Assembly (NCBI GenBank): GCA_009843675.1
Contig: VYCZ01000311.1
Span: forward strand, 1-5,615
Direction: 5' to 3'
Length of the DNA stretch: 5,615 nucleotides
Origin: Gammaproteobacteria bacterium
GTDB lineage: Bacteria; Pseudomonadota; Gammaproteobacteria; Eutrophobiales; Eutrophobiaceae
The notes under the pieces are model-generated. The model saw only the letters and a list, made by a program, of their open reading frames with translations, was not told where the DNA came from and ran no database searches. The position numbers were made by a program, and so were the translations under genes. This document shows, in pieces, positions 1 to 4,698 of the stretch (position 1 is its first letter; each line of letters starts with the position of its first letter).

Positions 1-197
1 TCTTTTTGGAATAAAAACGCCTCTGCTTATGACTTAAAGTATGATCTTACCCTGTTCATCTTAACTATCTCACACAAAATCGCTTGTAATATCTTAATAT
101 TCTGGTAATTTTCGTTTATTAGTATTCCACACGGAAATTACGGCAACCCGCCGGACCTCCAGGGACGGGATCCGGCACCGGATTATCAGATTAACAC
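1..197. other. AT-rich non-coding leader upstream of the HNH gene
   Basis: I see no credible gene here. About the first 140 bases are AT-rich and contain a short palindrome, AATAT-CTTA-ATATT (88-101). Weak -35-like matches such as TTGTAA (84-89) exist, but none is paired with a good -10 box, so no promoter is assigned. Composition turns GC-rich from about 140. There GCCGGA (150-155) can pair with TCCGGC (171-176) around a 15-base loop, ending 21 bases before the ATG at 198. No strong Shine-Dalgarno sequence precedes that ATG. The stretch probably holds the promoter and 5' leader of the HNH gene. Confidence 0.4.
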
Positions 198-392
198 ATG
201 ACACCGCTTATCTTACGACTGGTTATATCCGGAACACCGGTCACCTGGGTTCCCTGGCAGGACGCGGTAAGCCTGTACTGCCGGGATATGGTGGGCTGGA
301 CCGCGGGCGACGAAACCTTCACGTTCTATGGCGGCACCTCGAGGCACAGTGGCTTGCGATCCTCCATATCGATCAATTCCTTCATCGCCGTC

Positions 393-395
393 TAA
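393..395 (+). other. In-frame TAA interrupting the HNH gene
   Basis: The TAA follows ...NSFIAV. In the same frame the next codons read RSRSHKHIYRSVPPLTNRELF, which joins smoothly onto the HNH domain. Other genes here (moaB and the MATE gene) end in TAA, so codon reassignment is not a credible explanation. A real nonsense mutation or a sequencing error are the main alternatives. Confidence 0.8.
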
Positions 396-437
396 CGTTC
401 GAGGAGTCACAAGCATATTTACCGGAGCGTCCCGCCG

Positions 438-770
438 TTGACCAATCGCGAGCTGTTTCTGCGTGATGCGCACATCTGCATGTATTGCGGCGCCCACCCC
501 AGGGACAACAAGTTGACCCGGGACCACGTCACACCGATGTCCCGCGGGGGCAGGGATCGCTGGTCCAACGTGGTCACCGCCTGCCGTTCGTGCAATACCC
601 GCAAGGGCAACAGGACTCCGGAAGAGGCAAAAATGCCGCTGCTGGCGGTGCCGTACGTGCCCAACTGGGCCGAGTATCTTGCGCTGTCGAACAGGAAAAT
701 ACTGGCCGACCAAATGGAATTCCTGAAGACCCAGTTATCCGGCCGGAAGATGCCCTTCCATACTCAATAG
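438..770 (+). CDS. HNH nuclease domain, C-terminal open segment (possible restart product)
   Basis: This is the 110-residue open segment after the internal stop, beginning at a TTG. It holds the whole HNH/zinc-finger core: CMYC, RDHV, WSNVV, CRSC and NTRKG. If translated alone it would be a compact HNH domain without the N-terminal region. Support for independent translation is limited to a GGAG 10 bases before the TTG, plus a stronger GAGGAG at 401-406 that lacks a conventional start at the right distance. It is listed separately so that the intact domain is not lost. The simplest reading remains the 3' half of one broken gene. Confidence 0.4.
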   Translation: MTNRELFLRDAHICMYCGAHPRDNKLTRDHVTPMSRGGRDRWSNVVTACRSCNTRKGNRTPEEAKMPLLAVPYVPNWAEYLALSNRKILADQMEFLKTQLSGRKMPFHTQ

Positions 771-778
771 GAATTTGT

Positions 779-819
779 GGGGTCAGAGTAATGTCTGACG
801 AATTTCTTACTCTGACCCC
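779..819. repeat. Inverted repeat of the 13-mer GGGGTCAGAGTAA
   Basis: GGGGTCAGAGTAA (779-791) and its exact reverse complement TTACTCTGACCCC (807-819) flank a 15-base loop, forming a perfect 13-bp stem. An alternative smaller hairpin, GTCAGA (782-787) with TCTGAC (794-799), is nested within. It starts 8 bases after the HNH stop and has no T-tract, so it does not look like a standard intrinsic terminator. A third copy of the 13-mer lies at 3373-3385. This suggests a dispersed, REP-like repeat. From memory, similar GGGGTCAGAGTAA motifs occur near REP-associated transposases, but no transposase gene is present here. Confidence 0.8.
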
Positions 820-838
820 GGCATATCCAGGTATCCGC

Positions 839-844
839 GAGGAA
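839..844 (+). promoter_or_regulatory. Ribosome binding site of the secreted-protein gene
   Basis: GAGGAA lies 6 bases before ATG 851. It fixes the start of the small secreted protein and shows that the long open frame upstream in the same phase is not part of the gene. Confidence 0.7.
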
Positions 845-850
845 TGTTTC

Positions 851-1216
851 ATGAGGATTATCATCAGTATATTAATCATCGGCCTGTCGCTGCAGGTCCC
901 GGCTGCGGACCAGTCAGGCAATTATGCAATATGGGGGAAAGGCCAGAAGTCCTGTTTCCGCTACCTGAAAGAACGCGCCGGGGGCATGGACCAGGCCTAC
1001 AGGGAATATGTCATGGGGTACCTGACCGCGTACAATGCGGTGGCTCCGGAAACCTACAGTATTTCCAGGGATATGAACCTGGACCAGATCATGACCTGGC
1101 TGGATGATTATTGCGACGCGAACCAGGTGACCGGGCTGGAACAGTCCCTGCTCCAGTTCATCAACAACCACTATGAGCAGCGTTACCGGATGCCGCCCGG
1201 CAGGATGGGCCGTTGA
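851..1216 (+). CDS. Small exported protein of unknown function
   Basis: A 121-residue protein beginning MRIIISILIIGLSLQVPAADQ. This is a short basic start, a hydrophobic core and a likely signal-peptidase site around PAA-DQ, so it should be exported to the periplasm or beyond. The mature part is about 100 residues. It contains exactly two cysteines, in QKSCFRYL (early) and DDYCDAN (middle), which could form a disulfide. Other segments are YVMGYLTAYNAVAPETY and a MTWLDDYC helix. This pattern (WG..QKSC..Y, GYLTAYN, WLDDYC) resembles small hypothetical periplasmic proteins I remember from proteobacteria, and loosely the Rap1a/HdeA-like group, but I assign no function. Start choice is supported by GAGGAA and by the signal peptide beginning exactly at this ATG. 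It is followed by a terminator at 1286-1317. Confidence 0.75.
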   Translation: MRIIISILIIGLSLQVPAADQSGNYAIWGKGQKSCFRYLKERAGGMDQAYREYVMGYLTAYNAVAPETYSISRDMNLDQIMTWLDDYCDANQVTGLEQSLLQFINNHYEQRYRMPPGRMGR

Positions 1217-1239
1217 AGAATCCGGATTCTCTCTACTGC

Positions 1240-1268
1240 TTGTATTATCGTCGATAATTTACTACAAT
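1240..1268 (+). promoter_or_regulatory. Possible promoter with an embedded palindrome
   Basis: TTGTAT (1240-1245) and TACAAT (1263-1268, 5 of 6 to TATAAT) are separated by 17 bases. The spacer contains the palindrome ATTATCG-T-CGATAAT (1244-1258), and TACAA-TATC-TTGTA (1263-1276) overlaps the -10 box. Such placement would suit a repressor operator. The -35 match is weak (3 of 6), and a transcript started here would meet the hairpin at 1286-1309 almost at once, so the assignment is tentative. Confidence 0.3.
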
Positions 1269-1285
1269 ATCTTGTATTTTGTGTT

Positions 1286-1317
1286 ACCCTGCGCATGAAA
1301 CAGCAGGGTTTTAATTT
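1286..1317 (+). terminator. Rho-independent terminator before the lipoprotein gene
   Basis: ACCCTGC (1286-1292) pairs with GCAGGGT (1303-1309) around a 10-base loop. It is followed directly by the T-rich run TTTTAATTT (1309-1317). It sits 70 bases after the stop of the secreted-protein gene and just before the likely lipoprotein promoter, so it should insulate the two. If the upstream promoter candidate at 1240-1268 is real, the same hairpin could act as an attenuator. Confidence 0.6.
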
Positions 1318-1322
1318 GTGGA

Positions 1323-1351
1323 TTGATTATATTTGAAAAATGCGTCATTAT
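1323..1351 (+). promoter_or_regulatory. Probable sigma-70-type promoter of the lipoprotein gene
   Basis: TTGATT (1323-1328) and CATTAT (1346-1351) are separated by 17 bases, each matching 4 of 6 consensus positions, in an AT-rich region. Transcription would start near 1358 and give a leader of about 44 bases carrying GGAGAG (1390-1395), 6 bases before the ATG. Murein lipoprotein genes are usually transcribed alone and strongly, which fits this placement after a terminator. Confidence 0.45.
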
Positions 1352-1401
1352 TGGCAGAATCGCTTAAAACCACTGTAACCGGGCAAACTGGAGAGTAAAA
1401 C

Positions 1402-1704
1402 ATGAAGAGAACCTTAGTCAAAGTAACATTTCTTGCGGCTGTACTGATGGTACTGGGAGGTTGCGCAACGGTTGAGCAACTTAACGAGGTCAGGGCAATT
1501 GCAGAAAGTGCTCAATCCGCAGCGAACAGTGCGGCCTCTGCCGCGGACAGCGCAGCAGGAGCAGCGAACAGCGCCGCAGCAGCAGCCAACCAGGCAATGG
1601 ATGCAGCAAGTGCCGCCCAGTCTGCAGCCGATGCTGCGATGGCCTGTTGCAACGAAAACACCAGCAAGCTGGATCGCATGTTCGAAAAAGCGATGCAGAA
1701 GTAG
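1402..1704 (+). CDS. Lpp/OprI-family alanine-zipper outer-membrane lipoprotein
   Basis: A 100-residue lipoprotein precursor. Residues 1-20 are a signal peptide with a type II lipobox VLGG-C, so Cys21 should be acylated and the mature 80-residue protein anchored in the outer membrane. Residues 40-81 are alanine-rich in three 14-residue units (40-53, 54-67, 68-81; two heptads each), as expected for an Ala-zipper trimeric coiled coil. The C-terminal end, KLDRMFEKAMQK, resembles the OprI end (RMLEKASRK). In Lpp and OprI the terminal Lys is the residue joined to peptidoglycan diaminopimelate. An unusual Cys-Cys pair (82-83) follows the zipper. The start is supported by GGAGAG, 6 bases upstream. 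The gene is probably monocistronic and converges on an L,D-transpeptidase gene, the enzyme family that attaches such lipoproteins to the wall. The family call is strong; covalent attachment is inferred. Confidence 0.9.
   Translation: MKRTLVKVTFLAAVLMVLGGCATVEQLNEVRAIAESAQSAANSAASAADSAAGAANSAAAAANQAMDAASAAQSAADAAMACCNENTSKLDRMFEKAMQK
1519..1574 (+). repeat. Internal 42-bp-period repeat within the lipoprotein gene
   Basis: GCAGCGAACAGTGC (1519-1532) recurs at 1561-1574 with one mismatch, exactly 42 bases later. That corresponds to the 14-residue (two-heptad) protein period. It suggests that the coiled-coil rod grew, or can vary, by duplication of heptad pairs. Confidence 0.6.
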
Positions 1705-1743
1705 CATCCTGACAGACTGACTGATTGTACAACTACATTCCGG

Positions 1744-1773
1744 CCGGTGCGTTGTAACATTACAGCGCACCGG
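1744..1773. terminator. Hairpin between convergent genes, candidate bidirectional terminator
   Basis: CCGGTGCG (1744-1751) pairs with CGCACCGG (1766-1773). After one T/G position (a U·G wobble in the plus-strand RNA), TGTAA pairs with TTACA (1753-1757 with 1760-1764), leaving a very small loop. This gives a near-continuous 14-bp stem between the lipoprotein stop (1704) and the transpeptidase stop (1789). Neither side has a good T-run, so efficiency as an intrinsic terminator is uncertain, but position and stem strength fit termination of both genes. Confidence 0.55.
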
Positions 1774-1788
1774 ATGATTTATGGCGCG

Positions 1789-2766
1789 TCACTGCGCTGA
1801 CACTATTTCCTGTTTCTCCGGGCCTTCCGGATCTTCTGCGATAACCATCCCGATTTCGACCGGTATGCCGTTGCTTTCGGCAATTACCGTTTTCACCAGA
1901 TCCCAGTCCACCTGGTATCCCCTTTCGCCGGTGATGTCTATCAGCATTTCCACTACGCTGGTCAGGTTCCCTTCGAACTGTTCCGTGTCCTCTTCCAGAT
2001 AGGGATGGGCTTCCAGGTAGATTTTATCTTCTAACCGGCCTACCTTGTAAGGCTGGTTGACGATGCGCACCGGCGTATTCAGCTTGACCTGCTGGTACAG
2101 GCTTTTAATGTCTTCAGGATACAGGCGGATACAGCCGTGGCTGACGCGCATACCTATACCGAACGGTTTGTTCGTGCCATGAATAATATACTCGGGCATT
2201 CCCAGCCTCATCATATAGTTGCCCAGGGGGTTTTTCGGTCCCGGAGGCACCCGTTTCGGTAACGGATCACCCATTTCCGCATGTTCCTTGCGTATCGATT
2301 CGGGCGGATACCAGGAAGGCCGGGTCTTCTTCTGGATAATCCGGGTATCCAGGTACGGCGTCGCCCAGCCCTGGCGGCCGACCCCGATTGGATGGGTGAT
2401 CACCTCCGGTGCCTGGCCGGTATCCTGCGGAGGATAGTAGTAAAGGCGCATCTCCGGTATATTCAGCACGATGCCCACTCTGGGAGTACCCGGCAAAACA
2501 TACCGGGTCGGCAGCATGATTTCAGTGCCCTGACCGGGCAACCAGGTGTCTACGCCGGGATTGGCCAGCTTGATCTCCCTGAAGCCCAGTCCGTTGGCCC
2601 TGGCTATGTCGGGAAGCGTGTCTTCGTGCCTGGCGCTGATTTTCTCCATTGCGCCTACCATCGAATCAGCGGAATTTTTCAACGTGAAGGAAACCGCTGC
2701 CCAGGCAGGGGATACGGCGAATACGCAAGCCATCAAGAGCACGGCTGGATAACGACTCGGCAACAT
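1789..2766 (-). CDS. Periplasmic L,D-transpeptidase (ErfK/YbiS/YcfS/YnhG family)
   Basis: A 325-residue exported enzyme. Residues 1-23 are a signal peptide with a likely cut after AWA. Residues of about 45-87 look like a LysM-type peptidoglycan-binding region (TLPDIARANGL, then LANPGVDTWLPGQ). The YkuD catalytic domain spans about 96-236, with MRLYYYPP, IGVGRQGWATP, HGTN (196-199) and SHGCIRL (209-215). Cys212 is the expected nucleophile, with His210 and Arg214 in the conserved motif. The family either forms 3-3 peptidoglycan crosslinks or attaches Lpp's C-terminal Lys to meso-diaminopimelate; overall layout matches the E. coli ErfK/YbiS group. The next gene, convergent, encodes an Lpp/OprI-like lipoprotein ending in Lys, which makes the attachment role attractive but unproven. 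About 90 residues after the domain are poorly conserved in my memory. GGAGGG (2776-2781) lies 9 bases before the ATG, inside the end of moaB, and only 5 bases separate the genes, so they are probably co-transcribed. Confidence 0.92.
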   Translation of the reverse strand: MLPSRYPAVLLMACVFAVSPAWAAVSFTLKNSADSMVGAMEKISARHEDTLPDIARANGLGFREIKLANPGVDTWLPGQGTEIMLPTRYVLPGTPRVGIVLNIPEMRLYYYPPQDTGQAPEVITHPIGVGRQGWATPYLDTRIIQKKTRPSWYPPESIRKEHAEMGDPLPKRVPPGPKNPLGNYMMRLGMPEYIIHGTNKPFGIGMRVSHGCIRLYPEDIKSLYQQVKLNTPVRIVNQPYKVGRLEDKIYLEAHPYLEEDTEQFEGNLTSVVEMLIDITGERGYQVDWDLVKTVIAESNGIPVEIGMVIAEDPEGPEKQEIVSAQ

Positions 2767-2771
2767 TCCTC

Positions 2772-3290
2772 TTAACCCTCCTTCAGTCTCGGCATCAGTT
2801 CAACCAGGTTGCAGGGCCGGGTACGGAAGTCAAGCTGGTGCGAGATAATGCTGTCCCAGGCAGTGGCGCAGGCGCCTGATGAACCCGGCAGGCAGAAAAC
2901 ATAGGTGCCGTCGGATACCCCGGCAAGGGCGCGCGACTGCAATGACGACGTGCCTATCTCCTGGTAGGACAGGTAACGGAACAGTTCGCCGAAGCCCTCG
3001 ATCTCCTTGTCGAACAGGACGGAAACAGCCTCAGGCGTGCCGTCCCGGCCGGTCACACCGGTACCTCCCGTGGCCAGGATCGCATCCACTTCCGTATTGG
3101 TGCACCAGCGCGCAACCGCTGCACGGATCAGGTAAATATCATCCGGAACGATGGCCTTTTCATGCAGGCGGTGACCCGACTCCTCCAACCTGCGCACCAG
3201 GAGTTTTCCGGACTTGTCGGTCTTTTCCGTGCGCGAATCGGAGACGACCAGCACGGCAATGTTCAGTGGTTTGAATTCTCTGTCGGGCAC
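2772..3290 (-). CDS. moaB: Molybdenum cofactor biosynthesis protein MoaB
   Basis: A 172-residue MoaB/Mog-superfamily protein, close to the usual length of about 170. It opens FKPLNIAVLVVSDSRT and continues with TDKSG (24-28), the molybdopterin-binding loop TGGTG (74-78), GRDGTPEAV (81-89), FDKEIEGFGELFR and LPGS (134-137). The strong similarity to E. coli MoaB in FKPLNIAVL, EIEGFGELFR, EIGTS and RTRPCN separates it from MogA. Related MogA/Cnx1G proteins adenylylate molybdopterin; the exact role of MoaB in bacteria that also have MogA is unclear. The frame opens further upstream at TTG 3308. I prefer GTG 3290 because it gives the usual N-terminus, has AGG 6 bases upstream, and lies about 20 bases after the start expected from the TATAAT box at 3317-3322. 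No other Mo-cofactor gene is in the window. The transpeptidase gene follows 5 bases after its stop. Confidence 0.9.
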   Translation of the reverse strand: MPDREFKPLNIAVLVVSDSRTEKTDKSGKLLVRRLEESGHRLHEKAIVPDDIYLIRAAVARWCTNTEVDAILATGGTGVTGRDGTPEAVSVLFDKEIEGFGELFRYLSYQEIGTSSLQSRALAGVSDGTYVFCLPGSSGACATAWDSIISHQLDFRTRPCNLVELMPRLKEG

Positions 3291-3316
3291 GTCTTGCCTA
3301 CATACCAAAAAGGGAC

Positions 3317-3345
3317 ATTATAAACTATAGGACTATAGTTCGTCA
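3317..3345 (-). promoter_or_regulatory. Probable moaB promoter
   Basis: On the minus strand a perfect TATAAT occupies 3322-3317. TGACGA (3345-3340), 17 bases upstream, is a weak -35. The expected start near 3310 gives a 20-base leader to GTG 3290 and would leave TTG 3308 practically leaderless. The promoter overlaps the palindromes at 3323-3340 and 3339-3371, so it may be affected by whatever binds or folds there. It should drive moaB and the transpeptidase gene. Confidence 0.5.
3323..3340. repeat. AT-rich palindrome AACTATAG-GA-CTATAGTT
   Basis: AACTATAG (3323-3330) and CTATAGTT (3333-3340) form a perfect 8-bp inverted repeat with a 2-base centre. It also reads as two direct copies of ACTATAG (3324-3330 and 3332-3338). 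It fills most of the spacer between the TATAAT box and the weak -35 of the moaB promoter, a typical place for an operator. Confidence 0.6.
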
Positions 3346-3371
3346 TTCCGGGTCAAGCCCGGAATGATGAA
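3339..3371. repeat. REP-like hairpin downstream of the MATE gene
   Basis: TCATTCCGGG (3343-3352) pairs perfectly with CCCGGAATGA (3358-3367) around the loop TCAAG. After one mismatch (3342 and 3368) the stem extends by three pairs, TTC with GAA. The core resembles short dispersed CATTCCGGG-type palindromes that I recall from many proteobacterial genomes. It lies just beyond the MATE stop on the minus strand, so it could stabilise or end that transcript, although no T-run follows. Confidence 0.65.
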
Positions 3372-3372
3372 T

Positions 3373-3385
3373 TTACTCTGACCCC
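3373..3385. repeat. Third copy of the GGGGTCAGAGTAA repeat
   Basis: TTACTCTGACCCC is identical to 807-819 and abuts the MATE stop codon (3386-3388). Read on the minus strand, copies at 819 and 3385 share more than the 13-mer: both continue into AATTC-R-TCA, with two extra bases in the copy at 807-819. The shared extension argues for a real repeat family and not a chance match. Confidence 0.7.
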
Positions 3386-4687
3386 TTATATCCAGTCGGA
3401 AACCGCGCGGTAATACCAGAGCAGGGCCAATGCGCGGGCGATGAAAAATGCCATCAGGGCCAGCCATAAACCGTGGTTGCCGAGGCCCTGCAACAGGTAC
3501 CAGCAGGGAAGATAGACGATGAAGGTCGAAAACAGCATGGCGTTCCTGAGTTCCCTGCCCCGGGTGGCGCCGATGAATATACCGTCCAGCAGGAAGCACC
3601 AGACGGATATGACCGGTGCGGCGATCATCCAGGGCAGGAACAGGTAGGCGGTCTCCCGGACAGTCTCGATGTCCGTCATCAGGTTGAGCAGCCCGTTACC
3701 GGCAACGATGAACAGCAGGGAATAAAGTAACGCAACGCCGCCACCCCAGGCCATAGCCGTACGGACGGACTCGCGCAACTGCCCAGGGGCTTTTGCGCCG
3801 ACGGCCTTGCCGACCAGGGCCTCTGCGGCATTGGCGAAACCGTCCAGGCCCAGGGCCACCAGTAACAGGAAGTTCAACAGGATGGCATTCGCCGCCAGGA
3901 TCAGTTCTCCCTGGTTCGCCCCCTGCCTGGTAAAAAACGCAAACGCGAAGATGAGGCATAAGGTCCTGATAAAGATATTCTGGTTCAGTAACAGCAGCGA
4001 GGTAAAGTCCTGCCTGTCCAGGATGACCGCCTTGCGCCAGCGGCCGGAATGCCGTTTCAGTTCGCCATGGATGAACAGCCCGGCAAGTACGCTGCCGCAG
4101 AACTGGGAAATGACGGAAGCCAGGGCCACACCGCGCACGTCCAGGTGCAGGCCGAAGACAAAGACGAAGTCGAGCACAATATTCAGGACGGCGATCAGCA
4201 CGGTGACGTAAAACGTTGCCCGCGCATTCTGCATGCCCAGCAACCAGCCTACGAAAGTCATGTTCAGCAATACGGCGGGCGCGCCCCAGACCGCCCAATA
4301 GAAGTAAACCTCGGCATTGGTCCTGACGTCCGGAGTTCCGCCGACAAGGTCCAGTCCCAGGTTTACGACAGGAGTCTGGAGTAACAGTACGGCCAGGGCT
4401 ATAAGAATCGCCAGGAAACAACTGTGCAGCAGCGTCGACCTGATACGGTCATTGTTTTCATCTCCCTTGAACTGGGCGACAACGCCCACGGTGCCCATAC
4501 GTAGAAAGCCCATACCCCAGTAAAGGAAGCTGAAAATCACGCCGGCCACTGCCACCGCGCCGATATAGACAGGCGTATCCAGGTGGCCGACCACTGCTGT
4601 ATCGACCATTCCCTGCAGGGCAACTGTCAGGTTGGACAGGATTAGCGGGCCCGCCAGCCGCAGCAGGCGAGTGTCAGCACTTGTCAT
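3386..4687 (-). CDS. MATE-family efflux transporter, DinF-like
   Basis: A 433-residue integral inner-membrane protein with about 12 hydrophobic helices in two related halves, as in MATE antiporters, which export cationic drugs and other compounds using H+ or Na+ gradients. The opening LLRLAGPLILSNLTVALQGM then VDTAVVGHL (28-36) carries the conserved Pro14 and Asp29. GFLRMGTVGVVAQ (60-72) is typical of the DinF clade. The second half has DGFANAAEALVGKAVGA and LDGIFIGATRGRELRNAM, also DinF-like. The length is slightly shorter than E. coli DinF. It starts 11 bases after the nitroreductase stop, so the two genes are probably one transcript. The Shine-Dalgarno sequence is weak, which fits translational coupling. 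The substrate cannot be read from the sequence. Nothing resembling a LexA box was seen in the spacers examined, so DNA-damage control as for E. coli dinF is not supported. Confidence 0.9.
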   Translation of the reverse strand: MTSADTRLLRLAGPLILSNLTVALQGMVDTAVVGHLDTPVYIGAVAVAGVIFSFLYWGMGFLRMGTVGVVAQFKGDENNDRIRSTLLHSCFLAILIALAVLLLQTPVVNLGLDLVGGTPDVRTNAEVYFYWAVWGAPAVLLNMTFVGWLLGMQNARATFYVTVLIAVLNIVLDFVFVFGLHLDVRGVALASVISQFCGSVLAGLFIHGELKRHSGRWRKAVILDRQDFTSLLLLNQNIFIRTLCLIFAFAFFTRQGANQGELILAANAILLNFLLLVALGLDGFANAAEALVGKAVGAKAPGQLRESVRTAMAWGGGVALLYSLLFIVAGNGLLNLMTDIETVRETAYLFLPWMIAAPVISVWCFLLDGIFIGATRGRELRNAMLFSTFIVYLPCWYLLQGLGNHGLWLALMAFFIARALALLWYYRAVSDWI

Positions 4688-4698
4688 CGACCGGTATT

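Larger units (their letters stand above)
198..770 (+). pseudogene. HNH endonuclease family protein, interrupted by an in-frame TAA
   Basis: Read through one stop codon, this frame gives a protein of about 190 residues, close to the length I recall for a widespread gammaproteobacterial HNH family. The N-terminal part (198-392) carries the family-like opening MTPLILRL, then WVPWQDAVSLYCRDMVGWT. The C-terminal part (from 438) carries the HNH fold: CMYC, then TRDHV with the catalytic His, SRGG, WSNVV with the central Asn, CRSCN and K/R-G. The CxxC pairs would bind structural zinc. The tail LALSNRKILADQMEFL is also typical. TAA at 393-395 lies in the linker, and the same frame continues open on both sides, so one base change (for example from AAA, CAA or GAA) explains the break and no frameshift is needed. 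The HNH domain might still be made by restart: GGAG (424-427) precedes TTG at 438 by 10 bases. The biological role of the family is not known to me. Confidence 0.72.

Noticed and set aside
213..713. 166-codon open frame on the minus strand opposite the HNH gene
   Set aside because: No recognisable motifs and a Gly/Arg/Pro-rich composition typical of the antisense frame of a GC-rich gene.
779..819. Short CRISPR array or intrinsic terminator
   Set aside because: There are only two copies, in opposite orientation, with a 15-base loop, no spacers and no T-run.
485..850. Long plus-strand open frame running into the secreted-protein gene
   Set aside because: It overlaps the HNH domain in another frame and crosses the inverted repeat. 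The signal peptide and ribosome site begin at ATG 851, so only 851-1216 is real.
1414..1770. Cys-rich minus-strand open frames opposite the lipoprotein gene
   Set aside because: The antisense of alanine GCN-rich repeats gives Cys/Ala/Arg-rich shadow frames; no independent start signals were seen.
3291..3308. TTG 3308 as the moaB start
   Set aside because: It adds six residues not typical of MoaB, has no ribosome site, and lies at the expected transcript start; GTG 3290 fits better.
3696..4421. 241-codon minus-strand open frame inside the MATE gene
   Set aside because: It is an alternative frame with Arg/Gly/Pro-rich composition, while the overlapping frame has clear MATE motifs and membrane helices.
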